Shown: positions 48,150-57,972, counted from the stretch's first letter. The stretch: DNA of 64,000 nt from Pandoraea pulmonicola (GCF_000815105.2 NZ_CP010310.2:3162001-3226000), one strand, 5' to 3'. Notes: generated from the sequence alone by a model not told the origin. Made by a program: numbers and translations.

Positions 48150-50206
48150 CGGCCGGTATCGGTGGCGTCGGCTGCGAGCGCCCCGCCTCGCGCCGCAAGC
48201 TTCTCGGCAAGTTTCCCCGCCAGGTGGTCGCATCGAGCGATGAGCGCCGGATCGCCGAACATCCGGCACGCCCCTCGCATGCGATGCACGACTTCCTGTG
48301 CCGCCGTCAGATCCTCGTCGCGCCGCCCAGCCAGCAGACGTCGAAAGCGGGCGAGATCCTTTGCCATTTCGCCCCGCATCAAACGACGCGCATAAGGATC
48401 GTCTCGCAGCGCGGTGATACCCCTGCCGCCCGATGAGGACGTGGGGTCCGCCCCAGTCCTGCCCCCGCCCCTGCCTGCCGCCCTGCTCGTCGTCGCGTCG
48501 ACCCGGTCCGGGCTGTCGGCATCGCCCGCTTCACCGAACGACGGCCAGCGCGCAGCCAGCGCCTGCGTCAACCGCTGGCGCGAGACGGGTTTGGTCAGCA
48601 CCCCGTCGAGCCCGGCCTCTCGTGCGGCGCGCGCCGACACCACCGAGCCGGTGATCGCCAGCACGACAGGCACCCGCCGCGCCAGGACAGGCCCCAGGAC
48701 ATGCAAGCTTTTGGCGAGCGTCAGACCCGAGCCCTCGCCGAGTTGGATATCGGTAAGCACGACGTCGAAATCATCGGTGATCCACCTCAGCAACGCCTCG
48801 GTGAAATCCGCCGCGCGGTGCACCTCACAGCCGAGTGCGCCGAGCTGGTCGGCAAGCACTGCGCGGTTCATGACGTGGTCGTCGACCACCATCGCACGCA
48901 ATCCACGCCGCACACCGACATCGACGACCGGCACCTCGCCGGGATCCACCGCTGGCCATGGCGCCGGCGTGCCGCCGGTAGCAAGGCGCGGCGCAATCGT
49001 CTCGGGCGCCGCCGCCGCTCCGGCCGCGGCGATCGGAGCGACTGGACCTTTTGCATCAAGGGGTCCTACCGGTCCGTCTGGTTCGTCCGGTCGGTCCGGT
49101 CCGAACGATCTGAACGGCGCGCATGGCGTGGACAGTGCGGCTGCCGCAAACGGCGCGAACGGAACGGACAGGCGAAAGTGCGCCCCGGTCGATGACGGTT
49201 CCGCGCGCAGCACGCCCCCCAGGCGCTGAGCCCATTGCCGCGCAATCCACAGGCCCAGTCCGACGCCAGGTGTTTCGCGATCTGCGCGAGAGAACGCCGA
49301 GAACACGGCATTCTCCATACCCGCCGGAACGCCGGGGCCGCTGTCGGCGACATCGAGCGTCAAGTGCCCTGCACGCGCGCGGCCTGACGTCTGCCCCGCA
49401 ATCCGCTCGTCACCGTCTTTCGCGGTCGTTTCTTCCACCGCCGTCCACGATGCGGCGACCGCGACACCGCCGCAAACGGTGTACTTCAACGCGTTGTCGA
49501 GCAACACCCGCAGGATCTGCCGCAAGCGCGCGGCGTCGCCGTGCAGCATGACGGGGACGTCGTCGGCAATGGAGCAGGTGAGATCGAGGCCCTTTGCGTG
49601 CGCCTTCGTCACGAACCAACCGACCTCTTCGTCCAGGCAGGCGCGCACCTCGAAGGCCGCTTCGCGCAGCGGCAGGCACGGGGCGTCGCCCTGCCCCAGA
49701 TGCAACACGTCGTCGACGGCCGAGGCCACCACATCGAGCATATTGCGCATGGCACCGAATCGTTCGCGTACCGAAGCGAGTTCACCGCCGGGCCTCCGCT
49801 CGCCTCGGGCTCCCCGATGCCGCCGTCGGCCTCGACCATTCGCGTCGCCCCGTCCGTCTCCTTTGTGCTGCCTTACCGGATCGTCGAGATCGCTGGAATC
49901 GCTGGAATCGCCCGAACCGTCCGGGCCACCGACTTCGGCCCGCCCGCCAGACCCGCCCCGCTCGGCCTGCGCACAGAGCGCGTCGAGATGGCTCTGCAGC
50001 ACCTGCAGCGGCGCCCGCAGTTCGTGGACCAGGGCGAGATGGAAGGTGGCCATATCGAGCGCCCCCGTGCCGGACGCCGCCCCCGGTCCCGAGCCCGCCC
50101 CGCCAGCCATGCCATCGCCCGGACCGTCCCCCGGACCGGTTGCTTCGAGTTCGCCGCGCCCCACCCCGGGATCGCCGCGCAAGGATTTGAAGTTATCGAG
50201 ATTCAT
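48140..50206 (-). CDS. Sensorless hybrid histidine kinase with receiver and HPt domains
   Basis: A 688-residue soluble kinase with no transmembrane or sensor domain before the HisKA helix. His61 lies in ALVHELRAPLQVL. Residues 84-142 are a Gly/Asp/Ser/Arg-rich insert between the two HisKA helices, where homologues have a short turn. The ATPase follows (Asn238 in LLDNALKYT, G1 DSGPGVP about 288, G2 GVGLGLW about 314). A Pro/Ala/Gly-rich linker (355-430), receiver (Asp442/443, Asp486, Lys539) and HPt (His641 in VVHRMRGACRMFGD) complete the chain. The order kinase-receiver-HPt implies an output regulator elsewhere. Its start faces the chemoreceptor gene 271 bp away. Confidence 0.85.
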   Translation of the reverse strand: MNLDNFKSLRGDPGVGRGELEATGPGDGPGDGMAGGAGSGPGAASGTGALDMATFHLALVHELRAPLQVLQSHLDALCAQAERGGSGGRAEVGGPDGSGDSSDSSDLDDPVRQHKGDGRGDANGRGRRRHRGARGERRPGGELASVRERFGAMRNMLDVVASAVDDVLHLGQGDAPCLPLREAAFEVRACLDEEVGWFVTKAHAKGLDLTCSIADDVPVMLHGDAARLRQILRVLLDNALKYTVCGGVAVAASWTAVEETTAKDGDERIAGQTSGRARAGHLTLDVADSGPGVPAGMENAVFSAFSRADRETPGVGLGLWIARQWAQRLGGVLRAEPSSTGAHFRLSVPFAPFAAAALSTPCAPFRSFGPDRPDEPDGPVGPLDAKGPVAPIAAAGAAAAPETIAPRLATGGTPAPWPAVDPGEVPVVDVGVRRGLRAMVVDDHVMNRAVLADQLGALGCEVHRAADFTEALLRWITDDFDVVLTDIQLGEGSGLTLAKSLHVLGPVLARRVPVVLAITGSVVSARAAREAGLDGVLTKPVSRQRLTQALAARWPSFGEAGDADSPDRVDATTSRAAGRGGGRTGADPTSSSGGRGITALRDDPYARRLMRGEMAKDLARFRRLLAGRRDEDLTAAQEVVHRMRGACRMFGDPALIARCDHLAGKLAEKLAARGGALAADATDTGRQR

Positions 50207-50363
50207 CGCGTCGTTGACGCCTCGTCACGATTCATGCGCTTCGGCGTCCTGAAGAACAGGAAGAAGCCCTGAGTGTGGGCGTTTGCCGGCGCTTTGCGGT
50301 CGAGCAAATTCCGATCTTCGCTTGCGTACCCCGCGCTTTCGGATTCGCCCGAGGCGAGACGAC

Positions 50364-50391
50364 TCAAGTTCTGCCTCCCATCTGCCGATAA
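50364..50391 (+). promoter_or_regulatory. Sigma-28 (FliA) promoter of the chemoreceptor gene
   Basis: TCAAGTTC (50364-50371) and, after 12 bp, GCCGATAA (50384-50391). The second element is an exact match to the enterobacterial sigma-28 -10 element, and the first matches TAAAGTTT at six of eight positions (usual spacing 11). It lies about 87 bp upstream of the chemoreceptor ATG. This places the receptor in the flagellar/chemotaxis regulon. Confidence 0.7.
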
Positions 50392-50477
50392 TCCCTATGC
50401 CCCGTCATGCAATCTCCGACAGACGGGGAGGCCGCGCGCACTCCTACGCGACCCGGGCACACAATCCATCGATCCAT

Positions 50478-52115
50478 ATGTATAAAAACATTACGATTCG
50501 GACCAGCCTGACACTGGTCTTAGGTTTGCTTGGTGCACTGCTTGTACTCGTCAGCGTTCTGGGCCTTCAGGCACTGAGCTCCAGCAACGACTCCCTGAGC
50601 AGGATGGCCACGGAAGACACTCCGGCGCTGGCCGAACTCAAAGGCTCGAGCGAGCAGATCCTGCGAACTCGCCTGTCGATGGCGACCTACGCGTCGTACG
50701 TCAGCCTGGGGGCGGACCCCGACGAATCGGACAAGGTCCTCAAGCGCGGCACCCAATACATCGCGACGTCGGATGCGCTCTGGAAGGATTATCTGAATCG
50801 TCCCAAAGAAGATGCGCACGAAGCGGAGGTCGCCAAGACCACCGACGAGAAGCGCAAGGCCTTCTTCGACAAAGTCATCACCCCCGCGCTCAATGCCCTC
50901 AAACAGGGCGACGTGGCCGGCTTCCATCAGATTCAGGCGCGTGTCGCGCCGGCCGCCTACAACGCGCTCGACACGGGTATACGCGAGTTGCAGGACATCC
51001 AGATCGCCCGCCAGAAGGCCCGCTACGAGGCCGCACAGCAGCGCTACAACCTGATGCGTATCGCGCTGGCCGCCACGCTGATCGTCGCGCTGGGCCTCGC
51101 CCTGTGGGGCCGCGCCATGCTCGCGCGCGCCGTGCTGCGGCCGATCCGCGAGGTCATTTCGCATTTCGAACGCATCGCGGCGGGCGACCTCAGCCAACGC
51201 GTCGAGCAACGCACCAACAACGAGATGGGCCAGCTCTTCGGGGCGCTGGGTCGCATGCGCGACGGCCTCGCCAGCACGGTCGGCACCGTCCGCGAGAGCA
51301 CCGAGGCGATTCACGCCAGCGCCCGCGAGATTGCGGACGGCAACGCCGATCTGTCGCAGCGCACCGAATCGCAGGCGTCGTCGCTGGAGCAGACGGCCGC
51401 GAGCATGGAAGAGCTCACCGCCGTCGTCAAGCAAAACGCCGAGAACGCCCGCGCCGCGAGCCAGTTGGCCGTGACGGCATCGGATACCGCGTCACGCGGT
51501 GGTGAAGTCGTGCAGGAAGTCGTGACGACGATGCACGACATTGCCGAGGCGTCGCAGAAGGTCACCGACATCCTGACGGTCATCGACGGCATCGCGTTCC
51601 AGACCAACATCCTCGCGCTCAACGCCGCGGTGGAAGCCGCCCGCGCGGGCGAGCAAGGCCGCGGCTTCGCCGTGGTGGCCGGCGAGGTCCGCACACTGGC
51701 GCAGCGCAGCGCGTCGGCGGCCAAGGAAATCAAGGGCTTGATCGAAGCCTCGGGTAGCCGTGTGGAGACCGGCACCCGCCTGGTGGAGCGCGCCGGCGCA
51801 ACGATGGTGGAGGTCGTGCAGTCGGTCAGGCGCGTGACCGACATCATGGGCGAGATCTCCGCGGCCAGCGTCGAACAGTCGAGCGGGATCGAGCAGGTCA
51901 ACCGCGCGGTCACACAGATGGATGAAATGACGCAGCAGAACGCCGCGCTGGTGGAAGAAGCGTCAGCCGCCGCCGCGGCACTCGAAGCGCAAGCGGCACG
52001 TCTGCGCGAGTCGGTTGCGTTGTTCCGTCTGTCGTCGCATGAAGCCGTGTCTGCTGCCGCTACCATCGACAGCGGCAACGCCACCCCGTCGGGCTCACTC
52101 GCCCTCGCCGCCTGA
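50478..52115 (+). CDS. Methyl-accepting chemotaxis protein (Tsr/Tar-like)
   Basis: A 545-residue chemoreceptor. TM1 is at about 10-32, with a periplasmic four-helix-bundle ligand domain (33-187, TarH-like) and TM2 at about 190-210. HAMP (212-263) leads to the long cytoplasmic coiled coil with the highly conserved tip [32 protein letters not shown]. Methylation-region Glu/Gln pairs flank the tip. There is no C-terminal NWETF-type pentapeptide, so it lacks the CheR/CheB tether. The ATG at 50478 begins [11 protein letters not shown], the usual receptor N-terminus; no strong ribosome site is visible. Ligand unknown. Confidence 0.93.
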   Translation: MYKNITIRTSLTLVLGLLGALLVLVSVLGLQALSSSNDSLSRMATEDTPALAELKGSSEQILRTRLSMATYASYVSLGADPDESDKVLKRGTQYIATSDALWKDYLNRPKEDAHEAEVAKTTDEKRKAFFDKVITPALNALKQGDVAGFHQIQARVAPAAYNALDTGIRELQDIQIARQKARYEAAQQRYNLMRIALAATLIVALGLALWGRAMLARAVLRPIREVISHFERIAAGDLSQRVEQRTNNEMGQLFGALGRMRDGLASTVGTVRESTEAIHASAREIADGNADLSQRTESQASSLEQTAASMEELTAVVKQNAENARAASQLAVTASDTASRGGEVVQEVVTTMHDIAEASQKVTDILTVIDGIAFQTNILALNAAVEAARAGEQGRGFAVVAGEVRTLAQRSASAAKEIKGLIEASGSRVETGTRLVERAGATMVEVVQSVRRVTDIMGEISAASVEQSSGIEQVNRAVTQMDEMTQQNAALVEEASAAAAALEAQAARLRESVALFRLSSHEAVSAAATIDSGNATPSGSLALAA

Positions 52116-52137
52116 GATCCGCGCGCCGCAGACGGCT

Positions 52138-52175
52138 TGCGGTACCCCCTATGTGAAATGGTCGGGGGTGCCGCA
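52138..52175. terminator. Hairpin terminator between chemoreceptor and acylphosphatase genes
   Basis: TGCGGTACCCCC (52138-52149) pairs with GGGGGTGCCGCA (52164-52175), 12 bp with one G-T pair and a 14-nt loop. A second CGGGG/CCCCG hairpin follows at 52184-52200. Both are in the gap between two convergent genes. Confidence 0.55.
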
Positions 52176-52251
52176 GGCGACCTCGGGGTCCCTATCCCCG
52201 TCGGAACTCGCCGACCTCCCCGCGCGCCCACCACAAGCGATGCGGGCAGCC

Positions 52252-52536
52252 TCAGAGGCTTGCGCGCTGCTCGAATCCCGCCAGCGGCGTCTCGTCCACC
52301 CACGCCTTGTCGACGTCGCAAGACGACACCTGCGCGCCCGGGGGCCCATGGCGCATCCAGTCGCAAAACGCCAGCAGTTGCGTGGCGTCGCCCTGCGCGA
52401 TCGCCTCGACCGTGCCGTCGCGCCGGTTGCGCACCCAGCCGCGCACACCGATCCTGCGAGCCTCGGCCACGCACGCAGCGCGAAAGCCCACCCCCTGCAC
52501 CCGTCCATGCGCCACGATCTGCCAAGTTGCCGTCAT
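52252..52536 (-). CDS. acyP: Acylphosphatase
   Basis: A 94-residue enzyme hydrolysing acyl phosphates such as acetyl or carbamoyl phosphate. The phosphate loop HGRVQGVGFR (about residues 10-19) has the catalytic Arg at 19, and the catalytic Asn is in WVRNRRDGTVEA (about 37). Normal length. A single gene, convergent with the chemoreceptor. Confidence 0.93.
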   Translation of the reverse strand: MTATWQIVAHGRVQGVGFRAACVAEARRIGVRGWVRNRRDGTVEAIAQGDATQLLAFCDWMRHGPPGAQVSSCDVDKAWVDETPLAGFEQRASL

Positions 52537-52675
52537 GGGTCCTCCCGCGATGAATCGACAGTAGGCGCGGATGTGCGCGACCCGCTGCCGACGCTCGATT
52601 TCCGGACGATCAAAAAAGGGCCTGATATCGTGCAGGCCCCGTCATTCATCAAGTTAGCACACGCGGTGCGTCCGT

Positions 52676-55284
52676 CTAGTAGATGTCGCGTCGATAGCGC
52701 CCCTGCGCCGACAGATCGAGCAGCACGTCCGCGCCGATCGCCTCGGCGAGTGCGGCGTCGACCGCGGGCGCCATGCCGGCGAGGCTGCCGCAGACGTAGA
52801 TCGATGCCCCATCGGCCACCCAGGCGGCGATGTCCTGCGCCGACTCGCGCACCTTGTCCTGCACGTAGACGCGTTGCGCCTGGTCACGCGAAAAGACGCG
52901 ATCGAGCCGTGCGATGCCGCCATCGGCCAGCCATTCGCGCAGGGTGGCGTCGTGGAAGCTGTCGTGGGCCGCCTGACGCTCGCCGAAGATCAGCCAGTTG
53001 CGCACGTGCCCCTGTGCGATACGCTCGGCCAGATGCGCGCGCAGCCCGGCCAGCCCGGTACCGTTGCCGATGAGGATCATGCCGCGCGCGTCGTCGGGGC
53101 CGTGGAAACCCGGATTCGGGCGCACGCGCATCGTCACCCCCTCGCCCGACGCCACCCCGTGAGTCAGCCAGCCGGAGCCGAGCCCCAGCGCGCCGTCGGA
53201 ATTGCGGGCCTGGCGAACCAGCAGCATCAACTTGCCCTCGGCGGGCGTCGAGGCGATCGAGTATTCACGTTCGGGCAACGGCGCGAGACGTTCCAGCCAG
53301 TCCTGCAGATCGATGCCGGCGGGCGGCGCGGCAGCGGGCAGCACGCGTTCGCGCAGCGCTTCGCCGAGCGTGGCATCACGCCCGGCCACGTTGACGCGCA
53401 CATCGGACGCCCAGACGCTGCCCGACAGGAACGCGTCGATGCGCGCGGCGGTGTGGCGCGGCAGCACTTCGACCAGATCGCCGGCAACCCATGTGGCGCC
53501 CGGCGGCGGCGTGAACGCCAGGTGATAGACGGGCAAGCCGGCACTGCCCGGATTGAGCTCGGTGCGTTCGACGAGCGGCCACGCCTGGAAGCCCCGCGCG
53601 TCGTCCAGTTTCGACGCCACGAGCGGACGGCCCAGCCATTCGCCCAGACGTTCCTGCCAACGCGCCCAGGCGCCGGGGTCGCCGCGATCGACCTCGATGG
53701 GCTCGAACGCCGCCACACCGCCCTGCGCGCGCAGCCAACCGTCGAGCTTGCGGCCGAAGCCGCAGAAGCGGTCGTAATGACTGTCGCCGAGCGAGAGCAT
53801 GGCGAAACGCAACGTCGGCAGCGCCATGGCCTGATTCATCAGTTGCTGTGCGAAACGACGCGCGCTGTCGGGCGGCTCACCATCGCCGAAAGTGCTCACG
53901 ATGAAGAGCGCCCGCCGTGCGTTGCCGAGTTGCGCCTCGCCGATGCGCGCGAGCGGCTGGATTTGCGCAGGCACGCCCGCGCCCTGCAGCATGCCGGCCG
54001 TCTGCCATGCGAGACCTTCCGCCACGCCGCTCTGACTCGCGTAGCCGATCAGCACCCCGTCGTCCGCCAGCGCGCTCGCGCCGGCGTTCGCCCCCTCTCT
54101 CGCGCCTGCCGGGCGCGAGGCGGCCAATGCGCGTTTCTTCTTGCGGCGGTCGAGATAGAGCATCCAGCCCGTCACGAAAAAGACCGGCATCATCAAGCTC
54201 GAGAGCATCATGATGATGACGCCCGCCTGCCCGAAGAAACTGCCGCGATGCAGTGCATAGATACTGGTCATCAACTGCCCGCCCAGCGTCTTCTGACCGT
54301 AGCGCTCCTCGTTCCGGATTTCGCCGGACGCCGGTACGACGTCCATGCGGCTGAAGGCACGTTCGTGCGGCACGGTGTCGTCGAGCCAGGTCACCTGCAC
54401 CGGGCCGCCAGGCTTTTGCGACGGACGCACATAGGCCTTGGTGTAGTTCGGCACGCGCGCGCTGAAACTATCCCAGACCACGCCCATGTCGTTGGTAGAG
54501 GTCGACGCAAGATCCGGCAACGCGGGTTTCCTGCCTTCGCCACGCGTCCCCTGCCCCCCTTCTTGCCGTCACCGGCCTTCGGCGCCTGCGCCGGACGATT
54601 GCGAACCGGTTGCTCCACGCCCGCGATCGAGAACAGCATGCCGCGCCACCAGTCGTACGACCAGTACAGGCCGGTCGTGGCCGAAAGCAGGTACGGCACC
54701 AGCACCACCGTGCCGACGACCGCGTGCAGATTCCAGAGGAACGGACGGCCGCGCTTCTTGAAGTCGATGTGCAGCCAGGCGCGCCAGTTGCCGATGCGGC
54801 GCGGCCAGCGCAGATACAACCCGGAGAGCGCGAGCAGGAACAGCAACAGCGTGGCCGCCGCCGTGATCTGCTTGCCGATGCCGTCGATCGTCAGGAAACG
54901 GTGGATGTCCATGATGAAGCGAAAGACGACGTCCGCTTTCGAGCGCCCCAGCATCTGCCCCGTGTACGGGTCGACGAAGTAGGTTTCGCCGCGCGGCCCA
55001 TCGCCGGTGGATAGGCGCACCCCGACCGCATCTTCGGGCGAGCGCGAGACCATCATGAGCAGAATGCGCCGGTCGGGCACCGCTTCATGCACCCGTGCGA
55101 CGAGCGCCGGAATGGGCAGCGGCGCCGTATCGCGTACTGGCACCGTCATCACGCCCGGGCTCAGGGCACGGGTCAGTTCGTCGTCGTAGGAAAGCAGCGC
55201 GCCGGTCAGGCCGACCACTGCCAGCACCAGTCCGGCCGTAATGCCGAAGAACCAGTGCAACTGAAACCACAGTCTTTTCATCAT
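52676..55284 (-). pseudogene. PepSY-TM / flavodoxin reductase (PiuB-like iron reductase), frame broken
   Basis: One gene in two frames. The 5' part (55284 down to a stop at 54391) has a PepSY-TM region: a first helix (LHWFFGITAGLVLAVVGLTGALLSYDDEL), HRFLTIDG and two or three further helices (LLFLLALSGLYLRW, LLSATTGLYWSYDWW). The 3' part (to 52676) continues with another helix, a flavodoxin domain (GYASQSGVAEGLAWQTA, STFGDGEPPDSA) and an FAD/NADPH reductase domain (REYSIAS, GNGTGLAGLRAHLAE). The frames meet at the GGGGGGC tract (54553-54559 region); one extra G, or a -1 slip there, joins them into about 875 residues, the size of PiuB-type proteins. Such reductases use NADPH to reduce ferric siderophores. 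A Fur-box-like site lies upstream. Whether it is a true mutation, sequencing error or programmed slip cannot be settled here. Confidence 0.8.
54554..54559. repeat. C6 homopolymer at the reductase frame break
   Basis: Six C on the plus strand (six G on the coding strand, followed by C, giving GGGGGGC in the zero frame as GGG GGC). A 1-base expansion restores the full reductase frame. The heptamer also fits the X-XXY-YYZ form of a -1 ribosomal slippery site, and the -1 frame is exactly the one that continues into the flavodoxin domain. Confidence 0.85.
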
Positions 55285-55391
55285 TTTTGTCGTCCGACGC
55301 ACGTCCGTACGCCGAAGGTGGCGCGTGCGTGGCAGGTATGTGCCGTGCCGCCGTCCCCGATGGAGCCCTCAGCGGCAATATCGCATGTTAT

Positions 55392-55410
55392 TGCAAACGA
55401 TTCTCATATT
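55392..55410. promoter_or_regulatory. Fur-box-like site upstream of the PepSY reductase
   Basis: TGCAAACGATTCTCATATT has the GCAAA-N-GATTCTCAT core typical of Fur boxes in betaproteobacteria and pseudomonads. It is about 110 bp upstream of the reductase start, in an A+T-rich patch within the 440-bp region divergent from otsBA. This supports iron control of the reductase. Confidence 0.6.
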
Positions 55411-55433
55411 CAATATCGACTTTACTTTCGTCG

Positions 55434-55455
55434 CCTTGTAGGCCCCTTGTAGGCC
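55434..55455. repeat. Exact 11-bp tandem duplication
   Basis: CCTTGTAGGCC occurs twice head to tail (55434-55444 and 55445-55455). A perfect dyad, CGGAC-GACT-GTCCG, follows at 55480-55493. All are in the gene-free region between the reductase and otsB. Confidence 0.7.
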
Positions 55456-55531
55456 TCATCCGACAGCAATTTCATAGATCGGACGACTGTCCGCCACTTT
55501 CCGGCCGGTTAGGATGAATTTATCCGCGCGG

Positions 55532-55597
55532 TCTGAATGCATTCTGAATTCGCTATGAACACGATCTGAATGAAGTCTGAACGCGCTCTGACCGGGC
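55532..55597 (+). promoter_or_regulatory. Six-copy, 11-bp-phased TCTGAA array upstream of otsBA
   Basis: TCTGAA occurs at 55532, 55543, 55565 and 55576. TATGAA is at 55554 and TCTGAC at 55587. All six are in the same orientation with an exact 11-bp period, one DNA helical turn. A -10-like TACACT at 55611-55616 follows the last repeat with a 17-bp spacer from CTGACC (55588-55593). This is the geometry of tandem half-sites for OmpR/PhoB-type regulators overlapping an activator-dependent -35 region. It points at otsB, whose ATG is at 55724. No regulator of that family is in the window. Confidence 0.7.
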
Positions 55598-55723
55598 CAT
55601 TACACCCAGTTACACTCATCGAACCGCCGCACGTCTCGTCTACCCCTTGCCCATGTCCGCCTGATGCTCCGGAACGGCATCGGATACGACCGATCGACCT
55701 GCGGCACGAAGCGACGGAGTGCC

Positions 55724-56554
55724 ATGAAGCCCTTAGCGCCAAGCCAGTCCGCCACGTCTGCCGCGTTCGCGACCACGCCGGCCGACACGTGCGACGTCGA
55801 CGTTGCCACGACGGCCTTCTTCTTCGACCTCGACGGCACGCTCGCCCCACTCGCCGAGCGTCCCGGTGCGGTCCACCTGCCGCACGACACGGCCGCGGTA
55901 CTCGCCAGCCTGTTCGAGCGCACCTCCGGCGCCGTGGCGGTCGTCTCTGGGCGCACCATCGACGACATCGACGGTCTGCTCGCCCCGCTCAAGGTGCCTG
56001 CCGCGGGCCTGCACGGCGCCGAGATCCGCCACGGCGACGGCCAATGGCGGCGCGCGGACGGCCATGCCGAAGACACGGCACAGGTCGCGGCGATGGTCGC
56101 GCCGCTGCAGGCGCTGGTCGCCCAACATCCGGGGTTGCTGCTCGAGAACAAGGGCTGCGCCGTCGCCCTGCACTATCGCGGTGCGCCGGAGCTGGCGAGC
56201 ATGGCACGCGACACCATGCGCGCGCTGGCCGATCTGCACGCGGATCGTTTCGCCCTGCAGCCCGGCAAGCTCGTCTTCGAACTGCGCCCCCGCCATGTCA
56301 GCAAGGGCCGCGCCATTACCACGTTATTGAAGGAGCCTCCGTTCGCCGGGCGCACACCGCTTTTCGCCGGTGACGACCTCACGGACGAGGCAGGTTTTGC
56401 CGACGTGAACGCCCTTGGCGGCGTCACGATCAAGATCGGCGAGGGGCAGACCTGTGCCCACCATCGTTTGCCGTCGCCCGAGGCGCTCACCGCCTGGCTG
56501 CTGACGTTGCGGCACGGCCCGCCTCGCCACACCTCACAGGAGAAAGGAGTATGA
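55724..56554 (+). CDS. otsB: Trehalose-6-phosphate phosphatase
   Basis: Dephosphorylates trehalose 6-phosphate to trehalose. 276 residues. HAD-superfamily motif I FFFDLDGTLAPL (nucleophile Asp near residue 34), motif II VVSGRTIDDID and motif IV GDDLTDEAGF are present, as is the trehalose-phosphatase block GLHGAEIRHGDGQW. GGAG precedes the ATG. The frame upstream of 55724 is not conserved. The stop overlaps the otsA start as ATGA, so translation is coupled in otsBA. Trehalose is an osmotic and desiccation protectant, and the phased array upstream suggests response-regulator control. Confidence 0.94.
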   Translation: MKPLAPSQSATSAAFATTPADTCDVDVATTAFFFDLDGTLAPLAERPGAVHLPHDTAAVLASLFERTSGAVAVVSGRTIDDIDGLLAPLKVPAAGLHGAEIRHGDGQWRRADGHAEDTAQVAAMVAPLQALVAQHPGLLLENKGCAVALHYRGAPELASMARDTMRALADLHADRFALQPGKLVFELRPRHVSKGRAITTLLKEPPFAGRTPLFAGDDLTDEAGFADVNALGGVTIKIGEGQTCAHHRLPSPEALTAWLLTLRHGPPRHTSQEKGV

Positions 56555-57972
56555 GCCGCTTAGTCATCGTGTCGAACCGGGTAGCCCCGATCACCGAGGG
56601 CAAACCTACCGCCGGCGGACTGGCCATCGGGGTGTTCGATGCGCTCAAGGACACCGGGGGCATGTGGTTCGGCTGGAACGGCGAGATCGACGCGGAGCCT
56701 GCCACCGCTCCCGAGATCGCACACCGCAACAACGTCACCTTCGCCACGGTGCCGCTCACGCGACGCGACTACAACACCTACTATCGCGGCTTCTCCAATG
56801 CGACCCTGTGGCCCACGTTCCACTACCGGGACGACCTGACGCGATTCGAGCGCGACGACTACAACGGTTATCGTCACGTCAACGCCCGCTTCGCCGCGCT
56901 GCTCGCGCCGCTGCTCGAGCGCGACGACCTCATCTGGGTGCACGATTACCACCTGCTGCCTTTCGCGCAGGCGTGCCGCCAGATCGGCGTGAAGCAGCGC
57001 ATCGGCTTCTTCCTGCACATTCCGTTCCCGTCGCCGCAGGTGCTGATGACCGTGCCGCCCCACGAGGCGCTCGTGCGCGCGATGTGCGAGTACGATCTCG
57101 TCGGCTTCCAGACGGAGATCGACCGCACCGCTTTTACCGATTACCTCGTGCGCTACGCCGGGGCCACGAAGAACGACGACGGCACCCTCACCGCTTACGG
57201 ACGCAGCCTGCGCACCGGTGTGTATCCGATCGGCGTGTACCCCGACGAGATCCAGCAGCAGGCGACCGCGCGCGCGACCGTCAAGCACATCCTCGATCTG
57301 AAGCAGGGCCTGCAGGAACGCAAGCTCATCATGAGCGTCGACCGTCTCGACTATTCAAAGGGGATGCTCGAACGGTTCCGCGCCTTCGAGCGCATGCTCG
57401 AGTTATGGCCGAACCAGCAGGGCACGGTCAGCTTCGTGCAGATCGCGCCGCCGAGCCGATCTGACGTAGCCGGTTACGGCGAAATCCGCCGTCAGCTCGA
57501 AACGGAGGCGGGCCACATCAATGGCCGCTTCTCCGACATGGCGTGGACGCCGCTGCGCTATGTGAACAAGCGCTACGAGCACGAGGTGCTGATGTCCTTC
57601 TTCCGGGCGTCGCAGGTCGGGTACGTCACACCACTGCGCGACGGCATGAACCTGGTGGCCAAGGAATACGTCGCCTCGCAGGATCCTGCCGATCCAGGCG
57701 TGCTCGTCCTGTCGTGTTTCGCCGGAGCGGCGCAGGAACTCGACGGCGCGCTGATCGTGAACCCGTACGACATCGACGGCATGGCCGAAGCGCTGCGCAC
57801 GGCGCTCAACATGTCGCTCTCCGAGCGGCAGTCCCGCTACGAGAGCATGATGGCGAAGCTTCGCGAGCATAATCTGTCCACATGGCGCGACCGCTTCATC
57901 GCCGACCTTCGTCAGCCGACGGTCGCCGCCTGCCCAGCCTTGTTGCGCTGCGCCCATCCGGCCGCGGCCTGA
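56551..57972 (+). CDS. otsA: Trehalose-6-phosphate synthase
   Basis: A GT20 glycosyltransferase that joins UDP-glucose and glucose 6-phosphate. 473 residues, like E. coli OtsA (474). Visible are the N-terminal VSNRVAP, GWNGEI, the acceptor-site [19 protein letters not shown], the donor-site [14 protein letters not shown] and C-terminal [19 protein letters not shown] within the end of otsB provides the ribosome site. Together with otsB it completes the pathway to trehalose. The following 227 bp up to the crotonase gene hold no gene. Confidence 0.96.
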   Translation: MSRLVIVSNRVAPITEGKPTAGGLAIGVFDALKDTGGMWFGWNGEIDAEPATAPEIAHRNNVTFATVPLTRRDYNTYYRGFSNATLWPTFHYRDDLTRFERDDYNGYRHVNARFAALLAPLLERDDLIWVHDYHLLPFAQACRQIGVKQRIGFFLHIPFPSPQVLMTVPPHEALVRAMCEYDLVGFQTEIDRTAFTDYLVRYAGATKNDDGTLTAYGRSLRTGVYPIGVYPDEIQQQATARATVKHILDLKQGLQERKLIMSVDRLDYSKGMLERFRAFERMLELWPNQQGTVSFVQIAPPSRSDVAGYGEIRRQLETEAGHINGRFSDMAWTPLRYVNKRYEHEVLMSFFRASQVGYVTPLRDGMNLVAKEYVASQDPADPGVLVLSCFAGAAQELDGALIVNPYDIDGMAEALRTALNMSLSERQSRYESMMAKLREHNLSTWRDRFIADLRQPTVAACPALLRCAHPAAA

